A stretch of 64,000 bases of DNA from Alkalihalobacillus sp. LMS39 (GTDB lineage: Bacteria; Bacillota; Bacilli; Bacillales; Bacillaceae_F): assembly GCF_022812285.1 (NCBI RefSeq), contig NZ_CP093300.1, positions 620,001 through 684,000 of the forward strand. The letters run 5' to 3'. A program made the position numbers and the translations under genes. A model generated the notes under the pieces. It made no database searches. It had not been told where the DNA came from and worked only from the letters and a program-made list of their open reading frames with translations. Shown piece after piece: positions 45,531 through 53,558 of the stretch (its first letter is position 1; every line of letters begins with the position of its first letter).

Positions 45531-47063
45531 ATGGAACAATTAGTGAAAAGTATGTATGACTTAATCGTAGAAACATCTACGAATCTACCATATGATGTCC
45601 GCAAAGCGGTTGCAGCGGCAAAAGCAAAGGAAAATGCCGGAACTCGTGCGGCTCTATCTTTAGGAACGATTACAGAGAATATTCAAATGGCGGATGAGAA
45701 CGTTTCTCCGATTTGCCAAGATACTGGGATGCCGACATTTGAAATTAAAGTTCCTGTTGGTGTAAACCAAATTCAAATGAAAAAAGCGATTTACGAAGCG
45801 ATTGAGCAAGCAACTAAAGACGGAAAGCTACGTCCCAACTCAGTTGATTCATTGACAGGTGAAAATAGTGGAAATAACTTAGGTGGAGGAACACCGGTTA
45901 TCCACTTTGAACAATGGGAAGAAGATTATATTGATGCTCGTCTCATATTAAAAGGAGGCGGCTGTGAAAATAAAAACATCCAATACAGCTTACCAGCTGA
46001 GCTAGAAGGTCTTGGTCGTGCTGGCCGTGATTTAGATGGCATTCGCAAATGTATTATGCATTCTGTGTATCAAGCACAAGGACAAGGCTGTAGTGCTGGT
46101 TTTATTGGTGTTGGTATTGGTGGAGACCGTTCTGCAAGTTATTTATTAGCAAAAGAGCAATTATTCCGTACAGTGGATGATACGAATCAAAATCCAGATC
46201 TAGCGAAATTAGAAGACTACGTCATGGAAAATGCGAATAAATTAGGAATTGGTACAATGGGCTTTGGTGGAGAAGCGACATTACTTGGCTGTAAAATCGG
46301 ATCGATGAACCGCTTACCAGCAAGCTTCTTCGTATCCGTTGCGTACAACTGCTGGGCGTTCCGTCGCTTAGGTGTTCATCTTAATGCGGAGACTGGTGAG
46401 ATTACTAACTGGTTGTATAAAGATGGAGAAAAAGTGGAATTTGCGAATGAAGAAGTAGCAGCAACAACAGAAAAGCAAGATGTGCGTGAAGTTGTGTTGC
46501 AAGCTCCGATTACAGAAGAGCAAATTCGTGAATTACGTGTTGGAGATGTAGTTATCATTAACGGCATGCTTCATACGGGACGTGACGCAATTCACCATCA
46601 TTTAATGGAACATGATGCACCAATTGATTTAAATGGCCAAGTCATTTATCATTGCGGACCAGTTATGTTAAAAGATGAAGAAGGAAACTGGCACGTGAAA
46701 GCAGCAGGTCCAACAACAAGTATTCGTGAAGAACCGTACCAAGGCGATATTATGAAGAAATTTGGTATTCGTGCGGTTATCGGAAAAGGCGGTATGGGAC
46801 CAAAAACGTTAAAAGCATTAGAAGAGCACGGTGGTGTTTACTTAAATGCCATCGGTGGAGCAGCGCAATATTATGCAGATTGTATTAAAGAAGTAAAAGG
46901 TGTGGACTTAATGGAATTCGGAATTCCAGAAGCAATGTGGCACCTTGAAGTAGAAGGATTTGCAGCGATTGTTACGATGGACTCTCATGGAAATAGCTTA
47001 CATGCGGATGTCGATAAATCATCATTGGAAAAACTAGCTCAGTTTGCGGAGCGGGTATATTAA
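45531..47063 (+). CDS. Class I fumarate hydratase
   Basis: This 510-residue fused alpha-beta fumarase converts fumarate and malate. The N-terminal half contains the Fe-S cysteine regions: SPICQDTGMPTFEIKVP, ILKGGGCENKNIQY and ATLLGCKIGS. The C-terminal half (LRVGDVVIINGMLHTGRDAIHHHL, GPTTSIREEPYQGD, GKGGMGPKTL) is the swivelling beta domain. It is of the oxygen-sensitive FumA/FumB type; many bacilli instead rely on class II FumC. GAGGAGTGG precedes the ATG at 45531. Confidence 0.92.
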   Translation: MEQLVKSMYDLIVETSTNLPYDVRKAVAAAKAKENAGTRAALSLGTITENIQMADENVSPICQDTGMPTFEIKVPVGVNQIQMKKAIYEAIEQATKDGKLRPNSVDSLTGENSGNNLGGGTPVIHFEQWEEDYIDARLILKGGGCENKNIQYSLPAELEGLGRAGRDLDGIRKCIMHSVYQAQGQGCSAGFIGVGIGGDRSASYLLAKEQLFRTVDDTNQNPDLAKLEDYVMENANKLGIGTMGFGGEATLLGCKIGSMNRLPASFFVSVAYNCWAFRRLGVHLNAETGEITNWLYKDGEKVEFANEEVAATTEKQDVREVVLQAPITEEQIRELRVGDVVIINGMLHTGRDAIHHHLMEHDAPIDLNGQVIYHCGPVMLKDEEGNWHVKAAGPTTSIREEPYQGDIMKKFGIRAVIGKGGMGPKTLKALEEHGGVYLNAIGGAAQYYADCIKEVKGVDLMEFGIPEAMWHLEVEGFAAIVTMDSHGNSLHADVDKSSLEKLAQFAERVY

Positions 47064-47074
47064 GTCGAATAGTA

Positions 47075-47115
47075 AAAGCCAGAGGTGTCGTAATCGATAC
47101 CTCTGGCTTTTTTTG
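47075..47115 (+). terminator. Terminator after the fumarase gene
   Basis: AAAGCCAGAGGTGTCG / CGATACCTCTGGCTTT closes on a short loop and runs into seven T. It lies 5 bp from the end of the convergent DUF5362 gene. Confidence 0.92.
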
Positions 47116-47119
47116 TGCA

Positions 47120-47467
47120 TTAAAAAAAGCCAAGTGGAACAGAGAAAAAGGCAACAATAAATGTGATGCCGAAGTAGAGAAGAGAAATCACAACTAAAAT
47201 CGTGTTCACTCGGATATGGTTTGCAAAGTTTTCAAACAATCTAGGTAGAGCCGTTTCATCATGTTCATCTATTAGTTTTCGGGCTTGCTGGGCGGAACGG
47301 GTTAAGTAAAGACCTAAAAAGACCATGAGCACGCCAGGTATGGCCCCTACAATAAATAGGGTAAAACCAGATAAAGCATGAAGACCACCTACAATGATTA
47401 ATGTCCAACCAACGATATTTCCCCAACGTGATATCCGCTGAAGAGATAATTGCATCGCTTCGTTCAT
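47120..47467 (-). CDS. DUF5362-like membrane protein, copy 2
   Basis: This 115-residue protein has an amphipathic N-terminus (MQLSLQRISRWGNIVGW), helices TLIIVGGLHALSGFTLF and VGAIPGVLMVFLGLYLTRSA, a charged loop, and a C-terminal helix. It is a clear tandem paralogue of the protein encoded just upstream at 47493-47849: both share QxSLQxISxWGxIxG, FxxGAxPGVLxxFxGxYLxxSAxQA and a final hydrophobic hairpin. The function is unknown. Confidence 0.72.
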   Translation of the reverse strand: MNEAMQLSLQRISRWGNIVGWTLIIVGGLHALSGFTLFIVGAIPGVLMVFLGLYLTRSAQQARKLIDEHDETALPRLFENFANHIRVNTILVVISLLYFGITFIVAFFSVPLGFF

Positions 47468-47492
47468 ATAGTTCCCCTCTTTTAAAATGTAT

Positions 47493-47849
47493 TTATGACT
47501 TCATTAACCCAAACAAGTAGAAAAGGAAATAAAATATAAGAATAGTTCCGATAATGCCTAAAATAAAGTAAACGACCATCGTTACGCCATATAGACGAAT
47601 ATATTTCCCATAGTAATCAAGAGCCGTAATGGTAGCTTGTTCGTTATTTACATTGGTTAGTAGAATTTGAGCTTGCTTTGCCGACTTTACTAAATATATG
47701 CCATAAAAAATAGTTAACACTCCTGGTAATGCTCCAATGATAAAAAGGAACAAGCCGCCAAGAGCAAAAATACTACCGGATACGATTGTCATGTAGCCTA
47801 GAATCGAACCCCACTTCGAAATAATTTGTAGCGATTGTTGCATTTCCAT
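47493..47849 (-). CDS. DUF5362-like membrane protein, copy 1
   Basis: This 118-residue protein begins EMQQSLQIISKWGSILGYMTIVSGSIFALGGLFLFIIG, then ALPGVLTIFYGIYLVKSAKQAQILL and a C-terminal hydrophobic pair. It is a tandem duplicate of the next gene, 25 bp away, and the two are surely cotranscribed. The ATG at 47849 is preferred over the GTG at 47858 because AGGTG would otherwise overlap the start. Such pairs may form heteromers; that is inference. Confidence 0.72.
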   Translation of the reverse strand: MEMQQSLQIISKWGSILGYMTIVSGSIFALGGLFLFIIGALPGVLTIFYGIYLVKSAKQAQILLTNVNNEQATITALDYYGKYIRLYGVTMVVYFILGIIGTILIFYFLFYLFGLMKS

Positions 47850-48014
47850 CTTAATCACCTACTTAACTTATACTCTCCTAAACTAAAGCTACTCCTAAAG
47901 TGCACTGAAATGTTTGGTACACTAAGAAAGAATGAAGATATGATTTTGACACAATCCTGATTTTACCATTAGAGTAAAATGGGCTCAATAGTTCAAAAGT
48001 AGATACTCTAGTTT

Positions 48015-48193
48015 CGGACATACGTTCCGTTACATTGATGAATTCCGTGATATTCACGATCGTAACGGACATATGTTCCGCTACTTCCTGTTTTTTAGTC
48101 TCATTTCGCACGTGAATCTTAAAATAGCGGAACATATGTCCAAACTGCTATGAAAAAATAGACAATTTGTGATAATAACGGAATGTATGTCCG
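48015..48193. repeat. Quadruplet palindromic element, locus 10
   Basis: Units lie at 48015-48029, 48066-48080, 48128-48142 (last base A) and 48179-48193, with starts 51, 62 and 51 bp apart. The inner pair matches (ATG) and the outer pair nearly matches with a different triplet (ACG/ACA), the best single example of nested pairing. It lies between divergently transcribed genes. Confidence 0.92.
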
Positions 48194-48225
48194 ATAAACA
48201 TAAAGACTAAATTTTTTTTATAGAT

Positions 48226-48253
48226 GGAACGAATTTTACTGTCATACAGTCTA
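48226..48253 (+). promoter_or_regulatory. Possible ECF-type promoter before the sigma factor gene
   Basis: GGAAC at 48226-48230 and GTCTA at 48249-48253 resemble the AAC/CGTC-type elements of ECF sigma promoters, and would fit autoregulation. Spacing is slightly long, so uncertain. Confidence 0.4.
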
Positions 48254-48279
48254 ACAGGGTGAAAGGAGGCGGAAATAAG

Positions 48280-48819
48280 ATGAAAAGATTAAAAGCTTTG
48301 ATGAAGAAACAAAAGAAACCTTCGTTTGAAACCCTAGTTCGAGCTGAACAAGAAAAACTATATAAGATCGCTTATTCCTATATGAGAAATGAGCAAGATG
48401 CACTTGATGTTGTTCAAGATGCTGTTATGAAAGGCTATCATAATTTTGATAAATTACATCACCTCGACTATTTTTCAACGTGGATAATTCGCATCTTAAT
48501 GAATACAGCTGTCGATGCAATTAAAAGAAAAAAAGATGTTATTTATATTGAACATGAAAAACATAAAGAGACAACGAACGAGGAACTCGAATCGGTTCAT
48601 CGAATGGACCTTGAAGATCAGCTAGATAAATTAAAAACAGAACAAAAAACATTAATCATTCTCCGCTTTTATTGTGGTTACTCCCTAAGAGAAATGGCAG
48701 AAATGTTAAACAAACCTGAAGGTACGATTAAATCACAACTGCATCGGACATTAGCTGAAATGAAAAAAAATTTAGGTGAAGGAGGAGAACAGTATGGAAA
48801 AGCTTGGTCAGACTATTAA
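48280..48819 (+). CDS. ECF-family RNA polymerase sigma factor
   Basis: This 179-residue sigma factor has region 2 (LYKIAYSYMRNEQDALDVVQDAVMKGYHNF, then FSTWIIRILMNTAVDAIKRKK) and region 4 (LKTEQKTLIILRFYCGYSLREMAEMLNKPEGTIKSQLHR). The layout resembles the SigV/SigW-type ECF factors that are paired with DUF4179 anti-sigma proteins. The ATG at 48280 follows AAAGGAGG; an upstream in-frame start at 48259 overlaps this site. It overlaps the anti-sigma gene by 26 bp. Confidence 0.88.
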   Translation: MKRLKALMKKQKKPSFETLVRAEQEKLYKIAYSYMRNEQDALDVVQDAVMKGYHNFDKLHHLDYFSTWIIRILMNTAVDAIKRKKDVIYIEHEKHKETTNEELESVHRMDLEDQLDKLKTEQKTLIILRFYCGYSLREMAEMLNKPEGTIKSQLHRTLAEMKKNLGEGGEQYGKAWSDY

Positions 48820-50113
48820 ACACTCGATCGAAGAGGTGTCGGTGCCTAAAGAAAAGCTCGAATGGACCGTTAATGGAGCGATTACAAAAGCTAAAATGCA
48901 GAGGAAAAGACCAAGGAAACAACAGCGGTGGATGATCGGAATTGCCTCTTTGTTAATGATAGGTGTAGTTAGTATTTTATTTTCAAATATCGTCTTGACT
49001 GGAAATGATAATGGAATCAAAGGCACTTTTGCAACAATAGGTGATGAGCGATTACAAAAAGTAGCGGAAGAAGGTTTGACAGAAACAGTAAATAAAATCA
49101 TAGAAAATAAAAATATGACCTTTACGATTAATGAAACTTATTATGACAGCAGTATGTTAGCGATTAGTTTTTCGTTGAGCATAGCGGAAGAAGCGTTTGA
49201 ACATAACAATGAAATTCCTTTTCATTCTATTGAAACAATGATTGATGGGCAAAGATTTGGTTTTTCGATTCCGTTTTCCTTTACTCGAGGTAGCAATGTT
49301 TTTGAGGATGTTCTTGTGATAGAACAGGTTAAAAATTTTCCAGAAGTGGTATCGATTGATGTTGCCATTCCAGAACTTGCGGACGGAGGAGTGAAAAGTA
49401 GTGATGAGCTAGTTACAGTTGAAGTAACGAAAAATAAAGAAGAAACAATTAAAGATGTTTATGCGAAAAGCGAACACGCGGAAGATCGATTTATCGTTGA
49501 ACAAGTGTCGATTACACCGTCTCAAGTTACGGTGACAGCGAAAACTCAACAAATAATAGAAGACCATTTTGATGACTTTAAGTTAAATCAAACCTATGGA
49601 GTTGTTGTTGTAGGTCAAGAGGAAGATGGTTTTGTTTATCAATGGCCACAACTGTTTAGTGTTTCAACGTATAAAGATTATTCTGAAGTTACCCATCAAT
49701 ATGCTTCTTATCAATCAGAAATTCGTATGAGTAAAGACAGTGGATCAAACCATTTTTACATTGTCCCTTATTCGCAAAGCGAGGAAAAAATAGTTAAACA
49801 AATGCAATTAAAACATGGAGAGAAGATAATGATAAATGATACGTCAATGGAAATTGTAAAGGTTGAGGATACAGAAACTGAAACGGTCATTACAATGGAA
49901 GTCACAAACAAGATGAGGCACTTTCCGTTTCAAATGATGCACGCGTATGACAAAAGCAAAGACGAATTATATCAACCACTATATTTTAGTCAACCTGAAG
50001 ATGGAGTTATGAAACTTGCTTATCCGAAAATTGAAAATAAAGAAGATGCGTTGATATATATGCAAAACATCACCCTTTATGATGAATTAGGTGTGGAAGT
50101 TAATTTAGAGTAA
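48794..50113 (+). CDS. DUF4179-containing probable anti-sigma factor
   Basis: This 439-residue single-span protein has a cytosolic N-terminus of about 50 residues (KLGQTIKHSIEEVSVPKEKLEWTVNGAITKAK), predicted to hold the sigma factor, then a basic patch and a helix (WMIGIASLLMIGVVSILFSNIVL). A large extracellular part is rich in beta strands (DUF4179-like; FTINETYYDSSMLAISFSLS). The DUF4179 region and the 26-bp overlap with the sigma gene support an anti-sigma role. The outer domain may sense envelope stress. The ATG at 48794 follows GGAGGAG. Confidence 0.8.
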   Translation: MEKLGQTIKHSIEEVSVPKEKLEWTVNGAITKAKMQRKRPRKQQRWMIGIASLLMIGVVSILFSNIVLTGNDNGIKGTFATIGDERLQKVAEEGLTETVNKIIENKNMTFTINETYYDSSMLAISFSLSIAEEAFEHNNEIPFHSIETMIDGQRFGFSIPFSFTRGSNVFEDVLVIEQVKNFPEVVSIDVAIPELADGGVKSSDELVTVEVTKNKEETIKDVYAKSEHAEDRFIVEQVSITPSQVTVTAKTQQIIEDHFDDFKLNQTYGVVVVGQEEDGFVYQWPQLFSVSTYKDYSEVTHQYASYQSEIRMSKDSGSNHFYIVPYSQSEEKIVKQMQLKHGEKIMINDTSMEIVKVEDTETETVITMEVTNKMRHFPFQMMHAYDKSKDELYQPLYFSQPEDGVMKLAYPKIENKEDALIYMQNITLYDELGVEVNLE

Positions 50114-50191
50114 GTATTTTAGGGAATTGAATCGCATTCTCTTTCTGTAGGCATATGATAAGTGTGAATACATTGGAAAGGAATGACAAAT

Positions 50192-50947
50192 GTGTATTAC
50201 GAACGATGGTCAAATGGAAATGATGATTGGACTCAGCCTAGTATGGAAGATCCATTGCTTTACCGCTTGAAGCAAGATTCAGAAGAACTTGAATTATATT
50301 ATAGGTTAGCACAAATCGCACCGAATCATCATCAAAAAAAGAAGCTTACTGAGACGATGGAAGAGAAAAAACAACAACTTAATGATGCGACTAATCACTA
50401 TGTCACGGTAACGGGAAGACAACCTGATTTTCAATTTGAGCCGATTGTATTTCATTCATTTCAAGATGGGTTACAAAAATTAAAACAAACGAAGGTGGAC
50501 TACAGGTCTCGTAGTAATAGAGCCGATTCAACTCGAAAAACAGATTATGGCTCAGAGCCTTTTGTTGTCAATATTGAACAAGCGACAAAACAAAACAACA
50601 CATTTCGAACAGCCATATGGACAGGTGAGCATTTGCAAGTGACATTAATGAGTATTGATGTGGGTGATGATATTGGCTTGGAATTACATCCAGATGTCGA
50701 TCAATTTCTCCGGGTTGAGCATGGACTTGGGCTTGTGCAAATGGGCGACAGCGAGCATCATTTAAATTTTCTAGAACGAGTGTCTAATGATGATGTCATT
50801 TTAGTTCCAGCAGGCAAATGGCATAACCTTACGAATATAGGCAATGTTCCTTTGAAGCTATACTCTATATATGCACCGCCTGAACATCCGTATGGTACAG
50901 TTCATGAAACAAAAGCTGTCGCGATGGCAGCGGAACACCGTGGTTGA
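50192..50947 (+). CDS. Cupin-domain protein with N-terminal helical region
   Basis: This is a protein of about 251 residues. The N-terminal part (YRLKQDSEELELYYRLAQIA, KLTETMEEKKQQLNDATNHYVTVTG) looks like a two-helix, ferritin-like segment. The C-terminal part is a cupin: LELHPDVDQFLRVEHGLGLVQMG supplies metal ligands and VPAGKWHNLTNIG the last His. The enzymatic role is unknown. The GTG at 50192 was chosen because AAAGGA is nine bases away; the ATG at 50183 sits directly on the ribosome binding site. Repeat element 11 follows closely. Confidence 0.72.
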   Translation: MYYERWSNGNDDWTQPSMEDPLLYRLKQDSEELELYYRLAQIAPNHHQKKKLTETMEEKKQQLNDATNHYVTVTGRQPDFQFEPIVFHSFQDGLQKLKQTKVDYRSRSNRADSTRKTDYGSEPFVVNIEQATKQNNTFRTAIWTGEHLQVTLMSIDVGDDIGLELHPDVDQFLRVEHGLGLVQMGDSEHHLNFLERVSNDDVILVPAGKWHNLTNIGNVPLKLYSIYAPPEHPYGTVHETKAVAMAAEHRG

Positions 50948-50955
50948 TTTAGTTA

Positions 50956-51134
50956 CGGACATTTATTCCGCTATGATAGAGATTTTATCGGTTTAGCAAG
51001 ACTTTACGGACATACAGTACGTTATTCTGGTATTATTGAAAGGAAATACTGCGGGAAATGAACAATAACGGAACAGATGTCCGAACGCTTCATAAAATCG
51101 CCTGTTTTCTTGAATTTAGCGGAATTGATGTCCG
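50956..51134. repeat. Quadruplet palindromic element, locus 11
   Basis: Units lie at 50956-50970, 51007-51021 (degenerate, ACAGTACG end), 51069-51083 and 51120-51134, with starts 51, 62 and 51 bp apart. A terminator follows at 51160, so this copy is probably transcribed with the cupin gene. Confidence 0.87.
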
Positions 51135-51159
51135 TTAGCATCAATACGTCAAGCATAAA

Positions 51160-51194
51160 GAAAGGATAGCTCTTCCTCAGAGCTATCCTTTTCC
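51160..51194 (+). terminator. Terminator after the cupin gene and repeat element 11
   Basis: AAAGGATAGCTCT / AGAGCTATCCTTTT is a long perfect stem, followed by TTTTCC. Confidence 0.85.
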
Positions 51195-51204
51195 ATTGAA
51201 GCAT

Positions 51205-51238
51205 TGAAAAGAAAAGACGATCCTGCGTTTTTCTTAAT
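51205..51238. repeat. Short hairpin repeat family copy
   Basis: AAAAGAAAAGACGATCCTG-CGTTTTTCTTA, related to the copies near 6779, 6948, 31925 and 51668. Confidence 0.6.
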
Positions 51239-51265
51239 GGAGGGCATTTGAATTGTGTGTTATAG

Positions 51266-51421
51266 GGTTCTATTGGACAAAACAAGAGTAAAATCAGAGA
51301 GAAGTGTCTAATAGGAAGGTTCTATTAGACAAAACGAGTGCAAAATCGGATAGAAATGTCTAATAGAAGGGTTCTATTGGACAAAACAAGAGCAAAATCG
51401 GAGAGAAGTGTCTAATAGAAG
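51266..51421. repeat. Tandem array of three 52-bp hairpin units
   Basis: Three units start at 51266, 51318 and 51370, followed by a short broken start of a fourth. Each unit begins GGTTCTATTGGACAAAAC and ends GTGTCTAATAGAA, so that TTCTATTGGACA and TGTCTAATAGAA form a 12-bp near-perfect inverted repeat within every unit. Interiors are almost identical (GAGCAAAATCGGAGAGAA with few changes). No coding potential. Confidence 0.9.
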
Positions 51422-51456
51422 CCTTCTATCAGCTATGTTTGTTTAGTGTGCCATGA

Positions 51457-51636
51457 AAAGGAAAAGATACTTTTGATGTGGTAAGAGATTTTGATTTAAC
51501 GGACGGTAGCGAACCGATGACACCACCAATGTTTTCCTGTGAAACTTGTGGAGGAGGAGTGTATCCTGAGTATTATAATGGGCTACATGGAGTAGAGTAC
51601 AGGCTTTCAGAATTGCAGGAAACAAAAAAGGACTGA
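51457..51636 (+). pseudogene. Short zinc-knuckle-like ORF, probably a gene remnant
   Basis: An open frame of 59 codons without a good start (GTG at 51478 lacks a ribosome binding site) reads KDTFDVVRDFDLTDGSEP, then MFSCETCGGGVYPEYYNG and LHGVEYRLSELQETKKD. The CETC pair suggests half of a zinc ribbon; the other half would lie upstream, where the 52-bp array now is. A good terminator follows the stop, which suggests that a real gene ended here and lost its 5' part. The family is not recognised. Confidence 0.5.
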
Positions 51637-51666
51637 GTGAGGTGGGTTTCCTCACTCAGTTTTTCT
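51631..51666 (+). terminator. Terminator after the zinc-knuckle remnant
   Basis: ACTGAGTGAGG / CCTCACTCAGT with loop TGGGTTT, followed by TTTTTC. Confidence 0.88.
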
Positions 51667-51667
51667 T

Positions 51668-51698
51668 AAAAGAAAAGACGCTCCCGCGTTTTTCTTAC
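51668..51698. terminator. Hairpin repeat serving as terminator of the ABC-F gene
   Basis: AAGAAAAGACGC-TCCC-GCGTTTTTCTT overlaps the stop codon of the minus-strand ABC-F gene. On that strand the stem is followed by CTTTTCTTTT. It belongs to the short hairpin family found at several places in the window. Confidence 0.65.
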
Positions 51699-53326
51699 AA
51701 CTGTTTAATTTGTAGTGTTAATTCGTTAAAGCGCTGATCGAGCTGACTATAGTCTTTATGGTCTGGTGTGAGAAAGCTTAATTTACCTAACACCTCTTGT
51801 CTTTCGGTTTCAAGTTGAAGCCGTAGTTGTTCCGTCTCATCTTGTTGCGGCGCACTTTCTTGTAATTTTTTCTGAATAGATTCGTTTGCAATGACGAGTT
51901 TTGCTGTCGTTGTCTTTTCAATAAAATATCGGTCATGCGAAACAACTAATAATGTCCCTTGATATTGGGATAATGTGTCTTCTAGTTGCTCGCGCGAGGC
52001 TAAATCGAGATGGTTTGTTGGTTCATCTAAAATCAGTACATCTTTCTCTTCTAATATGAACTTCATCAGCTTACATTTCACACGCTCTCCCATACTCATA
52101 TGAGAAATAGGCTCTGTCCATTGTGTTGCGGAAAATCCTAAATGACGCATGATGTTTTGAACGTGGCCACGTGCAGCAAACGTTTCTTGATAAAATAATT
52201 GTGCTGGTGTTTGCTCAAGGGGCAAGTCAAACACTTCTTGTGTTAAATAGCCGATGTTTGCTGATGGCGAAATCCAAATAACACCGTCATCTGCTTTGTC
52301 TGCACCCGTGATTAAGTTCAGTAACGTTGTTTTTCCACTTCCATTCGGCCCAATAATGGCTACTTTTTCGCCATGGCCAATCGTAAAGCTAGCGTCTTGA
52401 AACAAGAGTCGCTCGTTAATCGATTTCCTAAGTTGTTTCACTTCTAAAAAACGTTTCCCTTGCTTTTGTTTTGCGTTCATTGCAAACGTAACGATATATT
52501 CATCTTCAGGTCGTTCGACTTTTGCTTTGTTTAACTCGTTTTCAAGTCGACGTTGCTTCGATTTTACTTGCGTGTCCATCCGCTTTGCTTTAGCACGATA
52601 ATACTCCTTAAACCCTTCCTGTTTCGTTGATTGTGCATGAGCTTTAGTTGACCATGATGTCAATTCTTTGATTTGACCTTCAATTTGGTCGATTCGTTTT
52701 TGTTGTTTCTCATATTCTCGCTGTTGAGTTTGTCTTCGTTCTGTTCGGGCTTCTATATAACTTGAATAATTTCCTTTATGACTGAAAAGTGTTTGATTTT
52801 CGAGCGACCATATTTTAGTGGCTATAAGGTCTAAAAAGTAGCGGTCATGGGAGACAAACACTATCGTCCCTTTAAAGTCTTTCATGTACTTTGCCAGAGT
52901 CTCAACACTTTGTTCATCAAGATGATTTGTTGGTTCATCTAATAATAGAAGGTCTGTATCGTGAGCGAACCCTTTTGCGAGTCTTGCTTTCAGCTTTTCT
53001 CCACCACTCAGGCTAGAAAAATCATGATTGGGGACAGCCCATTTATCTAACAATTTTTCTTCTTGTGGAGTCATATCGTAAAACGTATATGTTTCTGTTT
53101 CTTGCTCGACTATTGTAATCATAATGTCGGTTTGAACAAAATTGATTTCTCCATTGGTAGGAGTTAGCTCATTGTGTAAAAGCTGTAGCAATGTTGTTTT
53201 CCCAGATCCGTTTTTCCCGATAATCCCAATTCTGTCTCCTTGTTGAACATTAGCTGTTACCTTTTCAAAAAGAACAAAATCGTTTATTTCAACTGATATA
53301 TTTTGTAATCGTAGTAATTCCTTCAT
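51695..53326 (-). CDS. ABC-F ribosomal protection protein (VmlR/Vga-like)
   Basis: This 543-residue cytosolic protein has two ATPase modules and no membrane segment. Module 1: Walker A GKNGSGKTTLLQ, signature SLSGGEKLKARLA, Walker B LLLLDEPTNHLD, HDRYF. A charged interdomain linker (about residues 190-290) follows. Module 2: GPNGSGKTTLLN, a divergent signature HMSMGERVKCKLM, VLILDEPTNHLD, HDRYF. ABC-F proteins of this layout eject antibiotics (lincosamides, streptogramin A, pleuromutilins) from the ribosome. The 5' region has a leader peptide and attenuator, typical of antibiotic-inducible members, which strengthens the call. Which drugs is unknown. Confidence 0.9.
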   Translation of the reverse strand: MKELLRLQNISVEINDFVLFEKVTANVQQGDRIGIIGKNGSGKTTLLQLLHNELTPTNGEINFVQTDIMITIVEQETETYTFYDMTPQEEKLLDKWAVPNHDFSSLSGGEKLKARLAKGFAHDTDLLLLDEPTNHLDEQSVETLAKYMKDFKGTIVFVSHDRYFLDLIATKIWSLENQTLFSHKGNYSSYIEARTERRQTQQREYEKQQKRIDQIEGQIKELTSWSTKAHAQSTKQEGFKEYYRAKAKRMDTQVKSKQRRLENELNKAKVERPEDEYIVTFAMNAKQKQGKRFLEVKQLRKSINERLLFQDASFTIGHGEKVAIIGPNGSGKTTLLNLITGADKADDGVIWISPSANIGYLTQEVFDLPLEQTPAQLFYQETFAARGHVQNIMRHLGFSATQWTEPISHMSMGERVKCKLMKFILEEKDVLILDEPTNHLDLASREQLEDTLSQYQGTLLVVSHDRYFIEKTTTAKLVIANESIQKKLQESAPQQDETEQLRLQLETERQEVLGKLSFLTPDHKDYSQLDQRFNELTLQIKQL

Positions 53327-53340
53327 TATAACATCCCCTA

Positions 53341-53470
53341 ATCAAGGGAGAACCAAAATAATCCTCCCAATTCATTTGGAAGGATTAGTCATATTTTATC
53401 CATAGTAAATAAACGATAGAAGCATACTATGATAGTAATAGAAAAATAGGCAGACTAATCCCTTATTTAA
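53341..53470 (-). promoter_or_regulatory. Transcription attenuator in the ABC-F leader
   Basis: Two mutually exclusive stems are visible. Terminator: AATCCTTCCAA / TTGGGAGGATT (about 53386-53360) with a 5-base loop followed by ATTTTGG. Antiterminator: GGATTAGTC (53461-53453) is exactly complementary to GACTAATCC (53390-53382), which includes the 5' arm of the terminator. Ribosome stalling on the leader peptide could decide between them, as described for vmlR-type genes. Confidence 0.8.
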
Positions 53471-53496
53471 ATCCTTCGAAATTTTCACTTCAAATT

Positions 53497-53535
53497 CTAA
53501 AAATAATGATTAGTTATACATCGGCCACCCATCAT
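53497..53535 (-). CDS. ABC-F leader peptide (12 residues)
   Basis: A short frame MMGGRCITNHYF is preceded by GAGGAAAGGA. It lies between the promoter and the attenuator of the ABC-F gene. Stalling by an antibiotic on this peptide would favour the antiterminator. Either of two adjacent ATG codons may be the start. Confidence 0.7.
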   Translation of the reverse strand: MMGGRCITNHYF

Positions 53536-53558
53536 TCCTTTCCTCATTCAGTACGTAA

